Shown: positions 45,268 through 53,388 of the stretch, piece after piece | Position numbering within the stretch: position 1 is the first letter of the stretch | Layout of the letters: each line of letters begins with the position of its first letter | Source of the DNA: Actinokineospora iranica | GTDB taxonomy: Bacteria > Actinomycetota > Actinomycetes > Mycobacteriales > Pseudonocardiaceae | Assembly (NCBI RefSeq): GCF_900101685.1 | Contig: NZ_FMZZ01000007.1 | Span: 124,001 to 188,000 of the forward strand | Length of the DNA stretch: 64,000 nt | Direction of reading: 5' to 3' | Made by a program: the position numbers and the translations under genes | Notes under the pieces: generated by a model | Databases searched by the model: none | What the model saw: the letters and a program-made list of their open reading frames with translations, nothing else | What the model was told of the DNA's origin: nothing

Positions 45268-46959
45268 ATGTGGGTGAACGAGCCAGAAGTGAACGAGGTC
45301 GCTGTGACCGCGCCCGCGGTGGACGAGCCGGTGGCGGGGGAGACGCTGCACTCGATCCTGGACCGGGTGGCCGCGGCATACCCGGAGGTGACCGCGGAGT
45401 TCCCGTCGGAGAAGGAATCCATCACCTACCGGGACCTCGCCGCGTCGGCCCGGTCGATGGCCGCCGGGTTGCTCGCGCTGGGCGTGGCGCGCGGCGAGCC
45501 GGTGGGCATCCTGTGCCCCAACGCGCCCGAGTTCCTGGTGAGCCTGTTCGCGGTGAGCGCGGCGGGCGGCGCGGCGACCCCGCTGCCGCTGCCGCTGGGA
45601 ATGCGCCACGCGGGCGCCTACCCCGCTCGGCTGACCGCGATCGCCGAAGCGGCCGGGATGCGGAAAATCCTGGTGTCGCACCGGTTCGGCACGCTCGCGG
45701 ACGGGCTCACCGACACCCTGCCCGGCCTGGAGCTGATCAGCACCGACAGCCTGAGCGGCGACGGCGGCCTGCCCGAGGTCGGCGGCGGCGATCTGGCCAT
45801 CGTGCAGTTCACCTCCGGCAGCACGTCACTGCCCAAGGGGGTGCGGCTCACCCACGACAACGTGGTGAGCGGGCTCGCCGCGATCCGTGAGGGCATCGCG
45901 CTCGGGCGGCGCGACGGCGGCGGGTTCTGGCTGCCGCTGTTCCACGACATGGGCCTGTTCGGGACGCTGTCCGCGGTCCTCATCGGCATCCCCGCGTTCG
46001 TGTGGTCGCCGCTGTCGTTCATCAAGGACCCGGCGCGCTGGCTGCGCGAGTTCCTGGCCAGCGGCGCGACGATCACCGCGATGCCGAACTTCGGCTACGA
46101 CCAGCTCGCCGCCGCGTTCACCGACACCGAGGCCGCCGAACTCGACATGGCGCACTGGCGGATCGCGTTCAACGGGGCCGAACCGATCGCCGCCGACGCG
46201 GTGCGCGCCTTCTGCGACCGGTTCGCCCCCGGCGGGTTCACGCCGGAGACCATGTTCGGCGTCTACGGCATGGCCGAGGCGACCCTGGCGGTGTGCTTCC
46301 CGCCGCTGGGCAGGGAACCGCGCTTCGAGCACGTCGACCGGGACAAGCTCGCCGACGGCGGCCGCGCCGTCCCGGTCGAGCCGGACGCCCCGGGCGCGCG
46401 GGCGATAGCAGGCGTCGGCGCACCCGTGAAAGGCGTGCGGCTGCGCGTTGTCGACCCCGACGCTGGCGGCGACCTCGCCGACGGCCAAGTCGGCGAGATC
46501 CTGATCCAGGGCGCCCCGGTGACCGCGGGCTACCTCGCCGTCGACCGCACCGACGAATCCTTTGTGGACGGCTGGCTGCGCACAGGAGACCTCGGCTACC
46601 GGCGCGACGGCGAGGTGTTCGTCACCGGGCGGCGCAAGGAGATGATCACCGTGCGCGGCGCGAACTACTACCCGCAGGATGTCGAGGCCGTCGCCCGCCG
46701 GACCCCGGGAATCTACAAAGGACGGTGCGTCGCCGTGGCCGCGCCGGACGGAGCCGAGTCGATCCTGCTCATCGCCGAGACCGCGGCGGCGGGCGCCGAC
46801 GCCGACGCCCTGGCCGCGGCTCTGCGCGCGGCGGTGTCCGCCGAGCTGGGCCTGGCCGCGGTCACCGTCCGGCTGGTCTCGCCCCGGGCCATCCCGCGCA
46901 CCAGCAGCGGCAAGTTCCAACGGCTCGCCGCGCGCGAGCTGGTCGCGACCACCCCGTAG
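45268..46959 (+). CDS. fatty-acyl-AMP ligase (FAAL)
   Basis: 563 residues. Adenylation motifs: FTSGSTSLPKGVRLTH (A3), WLPLFHDMGLFG (the FAAL-type A4 block), FNGAEPI, MFGVYGMAEATL (A5), GWLRTGDLGYRRDG (A7) and SSGKFQR with the catalytic Lys (A10). FAALs convert free fatty acids to acyl-adenylates and pass them to an ACP rather than CoA; the ACP is three genes downstream. This enzyme therefore starts the pathway. ATG 45268 used; GTG one codon earlier also possible. Confidence 0.92.
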   Translation: MWVNEPEVNEVAVTAPAVDEPVAGETLHSILDRVAAAYPEVTAEFPSEKESITYRDLAASARSMAAGLLALGVARGEPVGILCPNAPEFLVSLFAVSAAGGAATPLPLPLGMRHAGAYPARLTAIAEAAGMRKILVSHRFGTLADGLTDTLPGLELISTDSLSGDGGLPEVGGGDLAIVQFTSGSTSLPKGVRLTHDNVVSGLAAIREGIALGRRDGGGFWLPLFHDMGLFGTLSAVLIGIPAFVWSPLSFIKDPARWLREFLASGATITAMPNFGYDQLAAAFTDTEAAELDMAHWRIAFNGAEPIAADAVRAFCDRFAPGGFTPETMFGVYGMAEATLAVCFPPLGREPRFEHVDRDKLADGGRAVPVEPDAPGARAIAGVGAPVKGVRLRVVDPDAGGDLADGQVGEILIQGAPVTAGYLAVDRTDESFVDGWLRTGDLGYRRDGEVFVTGRRKEMITVRGANYYPQDVEAVARRTPGIYKGRCVAVAAPDGAESILLIAETAAAGADADALAAALRAAVSAELGLAAVTVRLVSPRAIPRTSSGKFQRLAARELVATTP

Positions 46960-46980
46960 ATTCCTCTGATTGGAGACCCT

Positions 46981-47769
46981 GTGCACAGCTACGACGTCTT
47001 CCGCCACTACGAGCGCCTGCACTGGAAGCTCGCCGACCTCGACGTCGACTCGATCGACCGGGACCTGGTCAAGCCCGAGTACGTGACCCTGGCCAAGAGC
47101 GCCACCATGGGCGAGTCCAACGTGATCGCCGCGGTGCACGGCTTCCTCAACGAGTTCGTCGACGACTACGACTTCTCCACCTTCGCCGTCGTCTGGGGCT
47201 ACCAGGAAGTCCAGCACCACTACGCGTTCCGCTCCTGGCTCGCGGGCGTCGGCGAGGCCGTGGACGACCGCGCCGTCGACTCGATGCGCGAGCCGTACGC
47301 CCCGGGCACCACGCCGTCGGCGACGCTGGCGACCAACATCATCTCCGAGCTGACCGTCAACCACGTCTACCGCGCGGTCGCCGCCTGGGTCGAGGAGCCG
47401 GTGCTGAAGTCGCTGCTGCTCAACGCCAGCCGCGACGAGGCCGGGCACGCCCGCGAGTTCATCCACTACACCACCAAGCGCCTGGAGAAGCGCCCGGAGG
47501 AATTGCCCTCGGTCCTGGAAACCCTCTACGTCTACAGCTCCGAGGCCAAGATCAAGCACCCGGTGAGCACGTTCAAGGCGGGCATCAGCGACCTCGGCGA
47601 CCACGAGACCATCGACACCGGCTTCGACCTGTTCCTGGAGAAGGTCGCCGCCGACGGCGAGCTGGACGTGCTCCAGGACAAGATCCGCCGCACCTTCGGC
47701 GGCATGACCGGCCTCGACCTCGGCAGCAACGGCAAGGTCCGGCGCGCGCTCGCTGAGGCTCTGGCGTAA
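46981..47769 (+). CDS. soluble diiron acyl-ACP desaturase (1 of 2)
   Basis: 262 residues of the ferritin-like acyl-ACP desaturase family. Diiron ligands lie in ESNVIAAVHGF, WGYQEVQHHYAF (ExxH) and SRDEAGHAREF (ExxH). Somewhat shorter than plant and mycobacterial DesA proteins (about 330), mostly at the N-terminus. GTG start with GGAGA upstream, 21 bp after the ligase. It should introduce a double bond, or another oxidation, into the ACP-bound chain. Its TAA overlaps the ATG of a repeat unit (TAATG). Confidence 0.85.
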   Translation: MHSYDVFRHYERLHWKLADLDVDSIDRDLVKPEYVTLAKSATMGESNVIAAVHGFLNEFVDDYDFSTFAVVWGYQEVQHHYAFRSWLAGVGEAVDDRAVDSMREPYAPGTTPSATLATNIISELTVNHVYRAVAAWVEEPVLKSLLLNASRDEAGHAREFIHYTTKRLEKRPEELPSVLETLYVYSSEAKIKHPVSTFKAGISDLGDHETIDTGFDLFLEKVAADGELDVLQDKIRRTFGGMTGLDLGSNGKVRRALAEALA

Positions 47770-47916
47770 TGAGCGAGCTTGCGAGCGAATCATTGACACA
47801 GTGCGCCGCGAGCGGAGCCACCGATCTTGTGAGGTGGCTGGTATGAGCGAGCTTGCGAGCGAATCATTGACACAGGGCGTTGGCGAGCGGGGCCACCGAT
47901 CTTGTGAGGTGGCCGG
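47769..47916 (+). repeat. two tandem 74-bp repeat units with chained mini-ORFs
   Basis: Units at 47769-47842 and 47843-47916 share GAGCGAGCTTGCGAGCGAAT, then CATTGACACAG, and end in the stem GCCACC-10 bases-GGTGGC. Each opens with ATG and reads MSELASESLTQ followed by about 14 residues. Stops and starts overlap all along: TAATG from the desaturase, ATGA between units, GTGA into the thioesterase. A third, diverged copy begins the second desaturase gene at 49523. Confidence 0.85.
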
Positions 47917-48423
47917 GTGAGTATTCAGGTGCCGTGGTCGGTTTTGCCTGACTACCGCTGTTTCGGCTGCTCGCCGCACAACCTCCACGGCTTGCGCCTG
48001 GAGTTCCAAGCCCACCCCGAGGGGCTGCAAGCGCGGTTCGCCCTCGACCGCGGGTTCGAGTCGTACCCGGGCGTGGTGCACGGCGGCCTCGTCGGCGTGA
48101 TCTGCGACGAGACCATCGGCAACCTGATCGTCCTGGAGCGGCGCCGCCCCGCCTTCACCGTCTCCATGCGGACCCGGTTCGTCACCCCGCTGCTGGTCGA
48201 CCGCCCCTACCGGTGCGTCGCGCGGCTGCGGGCCGACGACGGGGACCTGTTCCACGGCTCCGCCGACGTCCTCGACGCCGACGGCGTCGTCTGCGCCACC
48301 GCCACCGCCGTCTACCAGCCCTTCTCCCTTGACCAGGTGCGCCACCAGCTCACCCTCGGCGACGACGAGGTCGCCCTGCTCGACCAAGCCATCACCGCGA
48401 CACTCGCCCCGAACGGAGCCTGA
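47917..48423 (+). CDS. hot-dog-fold (PaaI-like) thioesterase
   Basis: 168 residues, GTG start overlapping the stop of the second repeat ORF. NCFGC-type start (YRCFGCSPHNLHGLRLEFQ), then the hot-dog core GVVHGGLVGVICDETIG with the catalytic Asp/Glu in DET, and FTVSMRTRFVTPLLV. It probably releases the finished acyl chain from the ACP, or edits stalled chains. It is followed 3 bp later by the ACP gene. Confidence 0.85.
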   Translation: MSIQVPWSVLPDYRCFGCSPHNLHGLRLEFQAHPEGLQARFALDRGFESYPGVVHGGLVGVICDETIGNLIVLERRRPAFTVSMRTRFVTPLLVDRPYRCVARLRADDGDLFHGSADVLDADGVVCATATAVYQPFSLDQVRHQLTLGDDEVALLDQAITATLAPNGA

Positions 48424-48426
48424 ACC

Positions 48427-48699
48427 ATGGCCGAGACCACCAGCCTCGACAGCATCACCGAGATCACCGCCGCCGTCACCGAGATCGCCGCGGCGGAGAC
48501 CGGCGTGCCCGCAGCGGACCTGACCCCCGACACCGACCTGCGCGCCGTCGAGGGCGTCGACTCGGTGAAGGTGCTGCGGATGATCGCCAAGATCGAGCGC
48601 CGCTACGACATCGAGCTTGAGGACGAGGACGTCTTCGGCGTCGCCACCGTCGGCGAGGTCGCGGTCGTCGTCGACAAGACCCTCCGGGAGAAGGCGTGA
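48427..48699 (+). CDS. acyl carrier protein
   Basis: 90 residues. Phosphopantetheine attachment Ser46 in GVDSVKVLRMI, with the acidic helix IERRYDIELEDEDVF after it. The first 20 residues extend beyond usual ACPs. It should accept the acyl group from the FAAL and present it to desaturases, methyltransferase and P450s. Its TGA overlaps the GTG of the methyltransferase gene. Confidence 0.95.
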   Translation: MAETTSLDSITEITAAVTEIAAAETGVPAADLTPDTDLRAVEGVDSVKVLRMIAKIERRYDIELEDEDVFGVATVGEVAVVVDKTLREKA

Positions 48700-49526
48700 C
48701 CGTCGCCGACACGAACCAGCACTACGACCTCGACCCCGAGGTCTTCGGCCAGTTCCTCGACCCGCTGCGCAAGTACAGCTCCGCGCTCTACGCCACCCCG
48801 GACGAGTCGCTGGCCGACGCGCAGGTGAACAAGCTGCGGTTCGTCGCCGAGTGCCTGCGGCTGCGCGGCGGGGAGCGGCTGCTCGACATCGGCTGCGGCT
48901 GGGGCGCGCTGATCCTGTTCATGGCGCGCGAGTACCGGTGCGAGACGCTGGGCGTCAGCCCGGCCCCGCGCCAGCACGACTACATCGCCCGCCGCGCCCA
49001 GGAACTCGGCGTCGCGGACCTGGTGCGCACCCGGGTCGGGCACTTCGAGCGGCTCGACCTGGCCCCGCGCGGCATGGACGCGGTGTCCATGCTCGGGTCC
49101 ATCGTGCACATGCCCGACCTGGACGAGGTGTTCCGCCGGACGCGCGCGGTGCTGCGCAAGGGCGGGATGCTCTACGTCTCGGAAAGCTGCTTCCGCAACG
49201 CCGCGGCGCACGCCGCCTTCGACGCCAGGGTCGGCACGGACTTCGTCCGCAACGACATCTTCGGCTGGGGCGACATGCGCCCGCTCTCGGAGCTGGTGGC
49301 GGGCGCGGAGCGGGCCGGGTTCTCGATCACCGCGGTCGAGGACCTGACCGACCACTACCGGCGCACCATCGAGGACTGGCTGCGCAACGTCGCCGCGGCC
49401 GAGGAGCGGCTGGAGGCCCACGAGCCCGGCCTCACCGCGAAGCTGACGCACTACCTGGAGGTCGCCAACGCGGGCTGGGGATACACCACCAAGCACTACG
49501 CCCTCGTGTGCCGGAACGCCCGATGA
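48696..49526 (+). CDS. cyclopropane-fatty-acid-synthase-like methyltransferase
   Basis: 276 residues, GTG start overlapping the ACP stop by 4 bp. N-terminal NQHYDLDPEVFGQFLD and YSSALY lead to SAM motif LLDIGCGWGALILFMARE, as in cyclopropane and mycolic-acid methyltransferases (YDLSxxFFxxFL...YS, DIGCGWG). About 100 residues shorter than E. coli Cfa, similar in size to mycobacterial CmaA. It may methylate or cyclopropanate a double bond made by the desaturases, or methylate a hydroxyl. Its product gene neighbours all act on acyl-ACP. Confidence 0.82.
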   Translation: MTVADTNQHYDLDPEVFGQFLDPLRKYSSALYATPDESLADAQVNKLRFVAECLRLRGGERLLDIGCGWGALILFMAREYRCETLGVSPAPRQHDYIARRAQELGVADLVRTRVGHFERLDLAPRGMDAVSMLGSIVHMPDLDEVFRRTRAVLRKGGMLYVSESCFRNAAAHAAFDARVGTDFVRNDIFGWGDMRPLSELVAGAERAGFSITAVEDLTDHYRRTIEDWLRNVAAAEERLEAHEPGLTAKLTHYLEVANAGWGYTTKHYALVCRNAR

Positions 49527-49573
49527 GTGGGCTTTCGAGCGAACCATTGACACAGGGCGAGTCATCGAGCGCC
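49523..49573 (+). repeat. diverged third copy of the 74-bp repeat, fused to desaturase 2
   Basis: The first 17 codons of desaturase 2 (MSGLSSEPLTQGESSSA) align base by base with repeat units 1 and 2 (MSELASESLTQG...), including CATTGACACAGGGCG. The repeat thus provides the start codon and N-terminal tail of the enzyme and its ATGA overlap with the methyltransferase gene. Confidence 0.75.
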
Positions 49574-50416
49574 CAGGCCGGCGGGCCGCTGCTGCCCGCG
49601 ACCGACATCGCCGCGGCCGTCGACGGGTTCATGGCCGCGTCGCCAGCCGCGCGCGGCTGGGACGTGGAGACCGCTGTCGACTGGGCTGACGCGGACGCCG
49701 GGAAGCTCAGCGAGGGCGAGGTTTCCGCGGTCCGGTTCATCACCCTGATCGAGGACCACCTGCCCGGCTACTTCGACATCTATCACAAGCACTTCCCGGT
49801 GGACGGCGACGTGGACCCGGCGATCTTCGTGCACAACCGGGAGCTGTACCACTTCACGATCCGGTGGGCGTTCGAGGAGGACACCCACGCGCGGGCGCTG
49901 ACCCGCTACCAGGTGGCGGCCGGGATCGCCGAGCGCACGGCGCTGTGGGAGGAACTGGCCGTCGAGGGGCGCAAGGAGTTCAGCCTGCCCCTGGAGCACT
50001 CGGTGCAGTTCTTCGCCTACGCGCTCGTGCAGGAGAAGGCCACGCAGATGTACTACCAGCACCTGCGTGACGTGGTGGGCGACCCGGTGCTCAAGACCGT
50101 GCTGAACCGGCTCTCGCGCGACGAGGCGCGGCACTTCACGTTCATGGCCGACGTCGTGGGCCGCTACCTGCGGGTCTACGGGGACGCCGTGGTCGAGCCG
50201 ATCCGCGATGTGGTGGCGGGTTTCCGGATGCCGCTGGCCGACACCATGCGCGGCTACTGGCGCTGGGCGCTCAAGATCGCCGATGTGGCCCGCTACGACC
50301 ACACCGAGGCCTACGAGCACCTGATCCGGGTCATCGACCGGGCGGTGGACACCAAGTCCGACCGCCAGGACGAGCTGACCCGCTTCATCGCCCAGTGCGC
50401 CTCCCTGCCCGCCTGA
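49523..50416 (+). CDS. soluble diiron acyl-ACP desaturase (2 of 2)
   Basis: 297 residues. Diiron ligands in FITLIEDHLPGY, RWAFEEDTHARAL (ExxH) and SRDEARHFTFM (ExxH); VQFFAYALVQEKATQMYYQHL is the helix carrying the additional Glu. The first 20 residues derive from the 74-bp repeat and are probably dispensable. The gene overlaps the methyltransferase gene by 4 bp and ends the plus-strand operon at a bidirectional terminator. Two different desaturases imply two double bonds, or successive oxidation of one position, for instance to an alkyne; this is inference. Confidence 0.85.
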   Translation: MSGLSSEPLTQGESSSAQAGGPLLPATDIAAAVDGFMAASPAARGWDVETAVDWADADAGKLSEGEVSAVRFITLIEDHLPGYFDIYHKHFPVDGDVDPAIFVHNRELYHFTIRWAFEEDTHARALTRYQVAAGIAERTALWEELAVEGRKEFSLPLEHSVQFFAYALVQEKATQMYYQHLRDVVGDPVLKTVLNRLSRDEARHFTFMADVVGRYLRVYGDAVVEPIRDVVAGFRMPLADTMRGYWRWALKIADVARYDHTEAYEHLIRVIDRAVDTKSDRQDELTRFIAQCASLPA

Positions 50417-50425
50417 CCCACCAGC

Positions 50426-50465
50426 GGAAGGAGCGCCAGGACTGTCCCCGCCTGGCGCTCCTTCC
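50426..50465. terminator. bidirectional terminator, 15-bp stem
   Basis: GGAAGGAGCGCCAGG at 50426-50440 pairs perfectly with CCTGGCGCTCCTTCC at 50451-50465. It lies between the converging desaturase 2 and MFS genes and can serve both. Confidence 0.75.
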
Positions 50466-50466
50466 C

Positions 50467-51636
50467 TTACCCGGTCCGGGAAACCCGCGGCGCCAGCACG
50501 GCGATCAGTCCGGCCGAGGTCAGCCCGGCGGCGATGAGCATGGTGGCGGGCACGCCCAGCAGGCCGGTCGCGACGCCCGCGGCGAGCGGCGCGGCGGCCA
50601 GGCCCGCGGTGTAGGCCAGGGTGTAGACCGAGTACGCGCCGCCGTACGCGGGCGGGTCGACGGACTCGGCGAGACCCGCGACCAGGACGAGCGTGGGGGC
50701 GAGGATCAGCTGCGCGCCGACGCCCAGGATCACTAGGCCGACGACCGACAACGCCGCTGACGGACGGCCGGAGAGCGCGAAACCCGTCGCGGTGACGGCG
50801 AAACCGATGGCGACGACCCGCCGCGCGCCGACACGGTCGGTGAGCGCCCCGGCAGCGGGCGCGGCGAGGATGCCGCACAGCGCGACGGCGGCGAACGCGA
50901 GCCCGATCCCGGTGCCGCCCAAGCCGAACTCGGTGAGATGCGCCGGGATCACCGGTTCGGGAAAGGAAAGCGCCACCGCGCCCAACGCCGTGAGGCCCAC
51001 CAGCGCGGGCAGCCGCGGGCCGCGCGACAACGCGCGGTAGGGCGTCCCGACCGCCGTGGTGTCCACCGGCCCGATCAAGACGATCCGCGCCGCGGCGTCC
51101 ACCGCGGCGAGCACGGCGATGAGGACGAACGGCGCGTGCGGGCCGTAGGCGTCCGCGAGCGCGCCGCTGGCGGCCGGGCCGACCAGCGCGCCGAACCAGG
51201 CCGAGGACAGCGCCACGCCCATGGCCTTGCCGCGCCGGTCCGGCTCGTGCGTCGCGGCGATGAGAGCCAGGCCAGCGGTCCAGGACACGGCCGCGGCGGC
51301 GCCCTGGGCGACCCGGGCGAAGAACAGCACCCCGACCGCGGCGTCGCCCATGCCGGTCGCCGCGGCGAACGCCGCGGTCGCCGCCGCCGTGCCCGCCAGT
51401 CCCGCGAGCAGGGGAACCCGCGGTCCCTTCCGGTCGACCCACGCTCCGACCAGCGGTGTCGCGGCTAGCAGGGCGACCGCGTACACCGCGAACAACGCTC
51501 CGGACAGGACCGGGGAGCCGCCGACCACAGGCAGGGCGGGCAGCAACGGCACCAGGCTGCTGTAGAGGCACAGGTCCACCGCGAGCGCGATGGCGGTCAC
51601 CGTCGTGGCTGCTCCAGGGCGCGGCGGCGCCGTCAT
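50467..51636 (-). CDS. MFS drug/metabolite exporter
   Basis: 389 residues, twelve predicted helices. Motif A is LVGAWVDRKGPRVPLL between helices 2 and 3, and GALTDRVGARRVV in the second half. DHA1-type layout. ATG 51636 chosen over a GTG 30 bp upstream. Divergent from the methyltransferase gene and convergent with the desaturase operon, so it likely exports the cluster product and provides self-protection. Confidence 0.85.
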   Translation of the reverse strand: MTAPPRPGAATTVTAIALAVDLCLYSSLVPLLPALPVVGGSPVLSGALFAVYAVALLAATPLVGAWVDRKGPRVPLLAGLAGTAAATAAFAAATGMGDAAVGVLFFARVAQGAAAAVSWTAGLALIAATHEPDRRGKAMGVALSSAWFGALVGPAASGALADAYGPHAPFVLIAVLAAVDAAARIVLIGPVDTTAVGTPYRALSRGPRLPALVGLTALGAVALSFPEPVIPAHLTEFGLGGTGIGLAFAAVALCGILAAPAAGALTDRVGARRVVAIGFAVTATGFALSGRPSAALSVVGLVILGVGAQLILAPTLVLVAGLAESVDPPAYGGAYSVYTLAYTAGLAAAPLAAGVATGLLGVPATMLIAAGLTSAGLIAVLAPRVSRTG

Positions 51637-51667
51637 ACCGGTGACTTTCTGGTCGTGGGCTGTCACT

Positions 51668-51701
51668 GGTTGCTACTGTGACCTGGCTGACATTAGCAAC
51701 C
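51668..51701. promoter_or_regulatory. inverted repeat in the divergent exporter/methyltransferase promoter
   Basis: GGTTGCTA and TAGCAACC face each other across 18 bp, and a nested GTCAC/GTGAC pair (51663-51682) overlaps the left arm. Position in an 82-bp divergent gap fits a regulator site controlling both genes. The regulator is not identified. Confidence 0.45.
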
Positions 51702-51718
51702 CGGTGAAGGGCGATGTC

Positions 51719-52597
51719 ATGACCGCGACCCAGGACGAGCTCACCACGGCGGCGACCGCGCCGACCCCCGAACAGGTCGGCGCCAACTACGACGAGTTCG
51801 GCGACCTGTACGCGCTGACCATCGGCGACGTCGGCATCCACATTGGAATGTGGGTCCCGCCCAACGGCCGGGGGTCCGTCTCGACGCTCGGCGATCTCGC
51901 GAACCTGGCGCAGGAACGGCAGACCGAGCACCACATCGACACCATCGGCCTCGGCCAGGGGGAGCACCTGCTCGACATCGGCTGCGGCACGGGCGGGCCA
52001 GCGGTCCGGGTGGCCGAGCGCAGCGGGGGCCGGGTCACCGGGATCACCGTCAGCCGCACCCAGGTCGACACCGCCACCGGCCTCGCCCGCGCCCGCGGCG
52101 TGGCCGACCGGGTGACGTTCGCGCTCGGCAACGCCATGGACCTGGACTTCGCCGACGAGACCTTCGACGCCGCCATGGCGATCGACGTCTTCGCGCACCT
52201 TTCCGACCGGCGGCAAGGTCTGCGCGAAACCTGGCGGGTGCTGCGCCCCGGTGGCCACTTCATGATGAGCGAGTTCACCGCCCGCGGAAACCCGACGGAC
52301 GAGCAGTTGGCCGCCTACACCCGGACCTGGTGCTGCGCGCCCCCGATTTCCCCGGCCACCGCGCTGGAACTGGCCGAGACCGCCGGTTTCGAGCTGGTCA
52401 AGGTCGAGAACATGACCGAGAGCTGCTCGTTCACCGGCGAGGTCATGGGCCTGCTCTACGCCGACCGGCACGACGAGATCGTGGCCCGCTACGGCCCGGA
52501 GCTGGTCGCCCAGATGGACGAGGTGGTTCCGCTGGTGCGGTCCTTCATCCGCGACCACCTCGGCTACTACCTGTTCCTGCTGCGCAAGCCGCGGTAG
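51719..52597 (+). CDS. SAM-dependent methyltransferase (Cfa/sterol/O-methyltransferase-like class I)
   Basis: 292 residues from ATG 51719. N-terminal YDEFGDLYALTIGDVGIHIGMW is typical of the RebM/EryG/geranyl-diphosphate methyltransferase type; SAM motif HLLDIGCGTGGPAVRVAE; VLRPGGHFMMSEF in motif III. Likely an O- or C-methyltransferase acting late on the cluster product. Divergent from the exporter. Confidence 0.82.
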   Translation: MTATQDELTTAATAPTPEQVGANYDEFGDLYALTIGDVGIHIGMWVPPNGRGSVSTLGDLANLAQERQTEHHIDTIGLGQGEHLLDIGCGTGGPAVRVAERSGGRVTGITVSRTQVDTATGLARARGVADRVTFALGNAMDLDFADETFDAAMAIDVFAHLSDRRQGLRETWRVLRPGGHFMMSEFTARGNPTDEQLAAYTRTWCCAPPISPATALELAETAGFELVKVENMTESCSFTGEVMGLLYADRHDEIVARYGPELVAQMDEVVPLVRSFIRDHLGYYLFLLRKPR

Positions 52598-52648
52598 CGC
52601 CGCCGTCCCGCGAAGGCCACCGCGCTGTGGCCGCCGCGACGACCGTGC

Positions 52649-53134
52649 TCAGGCGCCGCCGTTGGACTGCGGCTGGAAGATCATGCAGGTGCACGAGCCA
52701 TGCGCGATCAGCTTGCCCGACGGGTCGGTGATCCGCGCCTCGGCGGTCGCGGTGCTGCGGCCGACGTGGATGGTGTTGGCCTCGCAGCGCAGCCGCTCGC
52801 CGTCCACCCGGACCGTGCGGATGAAGTTCACCTTCAGTTCCAGGGTGGTGTAGAGCACGCCGTCGCCGAGCTTGGTGAACACGGCGCTGCCCATCGCGGT
52901 GTCCATCAGGGTCGCCAGGACGCCGCCGTGCACGGCGTACATGGCGTTGATGGTCGCCGGGCTGGGGTCGAGGTAGTAGACCGTGCGGCCCTCTTCGAGG
53001 GATTCGACGGTGACGCCGAGGGAGACGCCGACGCCCTGGCCGGTGTTCACGCCGTGTTCGAGGACGGTGTGCAGCTCGCGGATGCGGGCCGCGGACGTCG
53101 GTTCGGTGGTGACCTCGGTGCCGTTGGTGTTCAT
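52649..53134 (-). CDS. PaaI-family hot-dog thioesterase
   Basis: 161 residues from ATG 53134. The hot-dog signature NAMYAVHGGVLATLMDTAMGSA contains the catalytic Asp/Gly helix; LELKVNFIRTV and ATAEARITDPSGKLIAHG complete it. Hydrolyses acyl-CoA or acyl-ACP. It converges with the methyltransferase gene and is the right edge of the fatty-acid cluster; membership is plausible but not shown. Confidence 0.85.
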   Translation of the reverse strand: MNTNGTEVTTEPTSAARIRELHTVLEHGVNTGQGVGVSLGVTVESLEEGRTVYYLDPSPATINAMYAVHGGVLATLMDTAMGSAVFTKLGDGVLYTTLELKVNFIRTVRVDGERLRCEANTIHVGRSTATAEARITDPSGKLIAHGSCTCMIFQPQSNGGA

Positions 53135-53240
53135 CGCGGTCCTTCTCGCCGTCGGGATGTCACCCCGATTCGAGCAGCGCGTGGTGAACACCTCCTTGCC
53201 GGAACGCCTGCGATGCCGGATTCCGATCGTGTGATCGGCC

Positions 53241-53354
53241 GTTCACCGGTACCCCCAGCACCGGTGATCGGATTTTCCTTCGCTGCGGCCCTGTCTAGTG
53301 CATCCTGGTTGTTCAGTGTCACGCCGTGACCGGTGAACGACACGCGGTGAACAA
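53241..53354 (+). promoter_or_regulatory. array of TTGTTCACCG-type half-sites before the nSTAND-WD40 gene
   Basis: GTTCACCGG at 53241, TTGTTCA at 53309-53315, CGGTGAACG at 53331-53339 and CGGTGAACAA at 53345-53354, i.e. one motif in both orientations; a GTCAC-GCC-GTGAC palindrome lies at 53318-53330. The last two face the second to form an inverted pair. The same half-sites occur before the subtilase gene at 56279-56358. Confidence 0.6.
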
Positions 53355-53388
53355 CCGGCGGGGGACGGTCCCCGCGGAGGGGACGGCA

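Noticed and set aside
42753-45425. 890-codon open frame on the minus strand opposite P450 3 and P450 4
   Set aside because: Composition (Gln/His/Arg/Val-rich) is the mirror of high-GC coding DNA; it has no domain, and the plus-strand P450s explain the region.
49562-52558. 998-codon minus-strand open frame under the desaturase, MFS and methyltransferase genes
   Set aside because: It crosses a perfect terminator and parts of three well-supported genes; no family motif.
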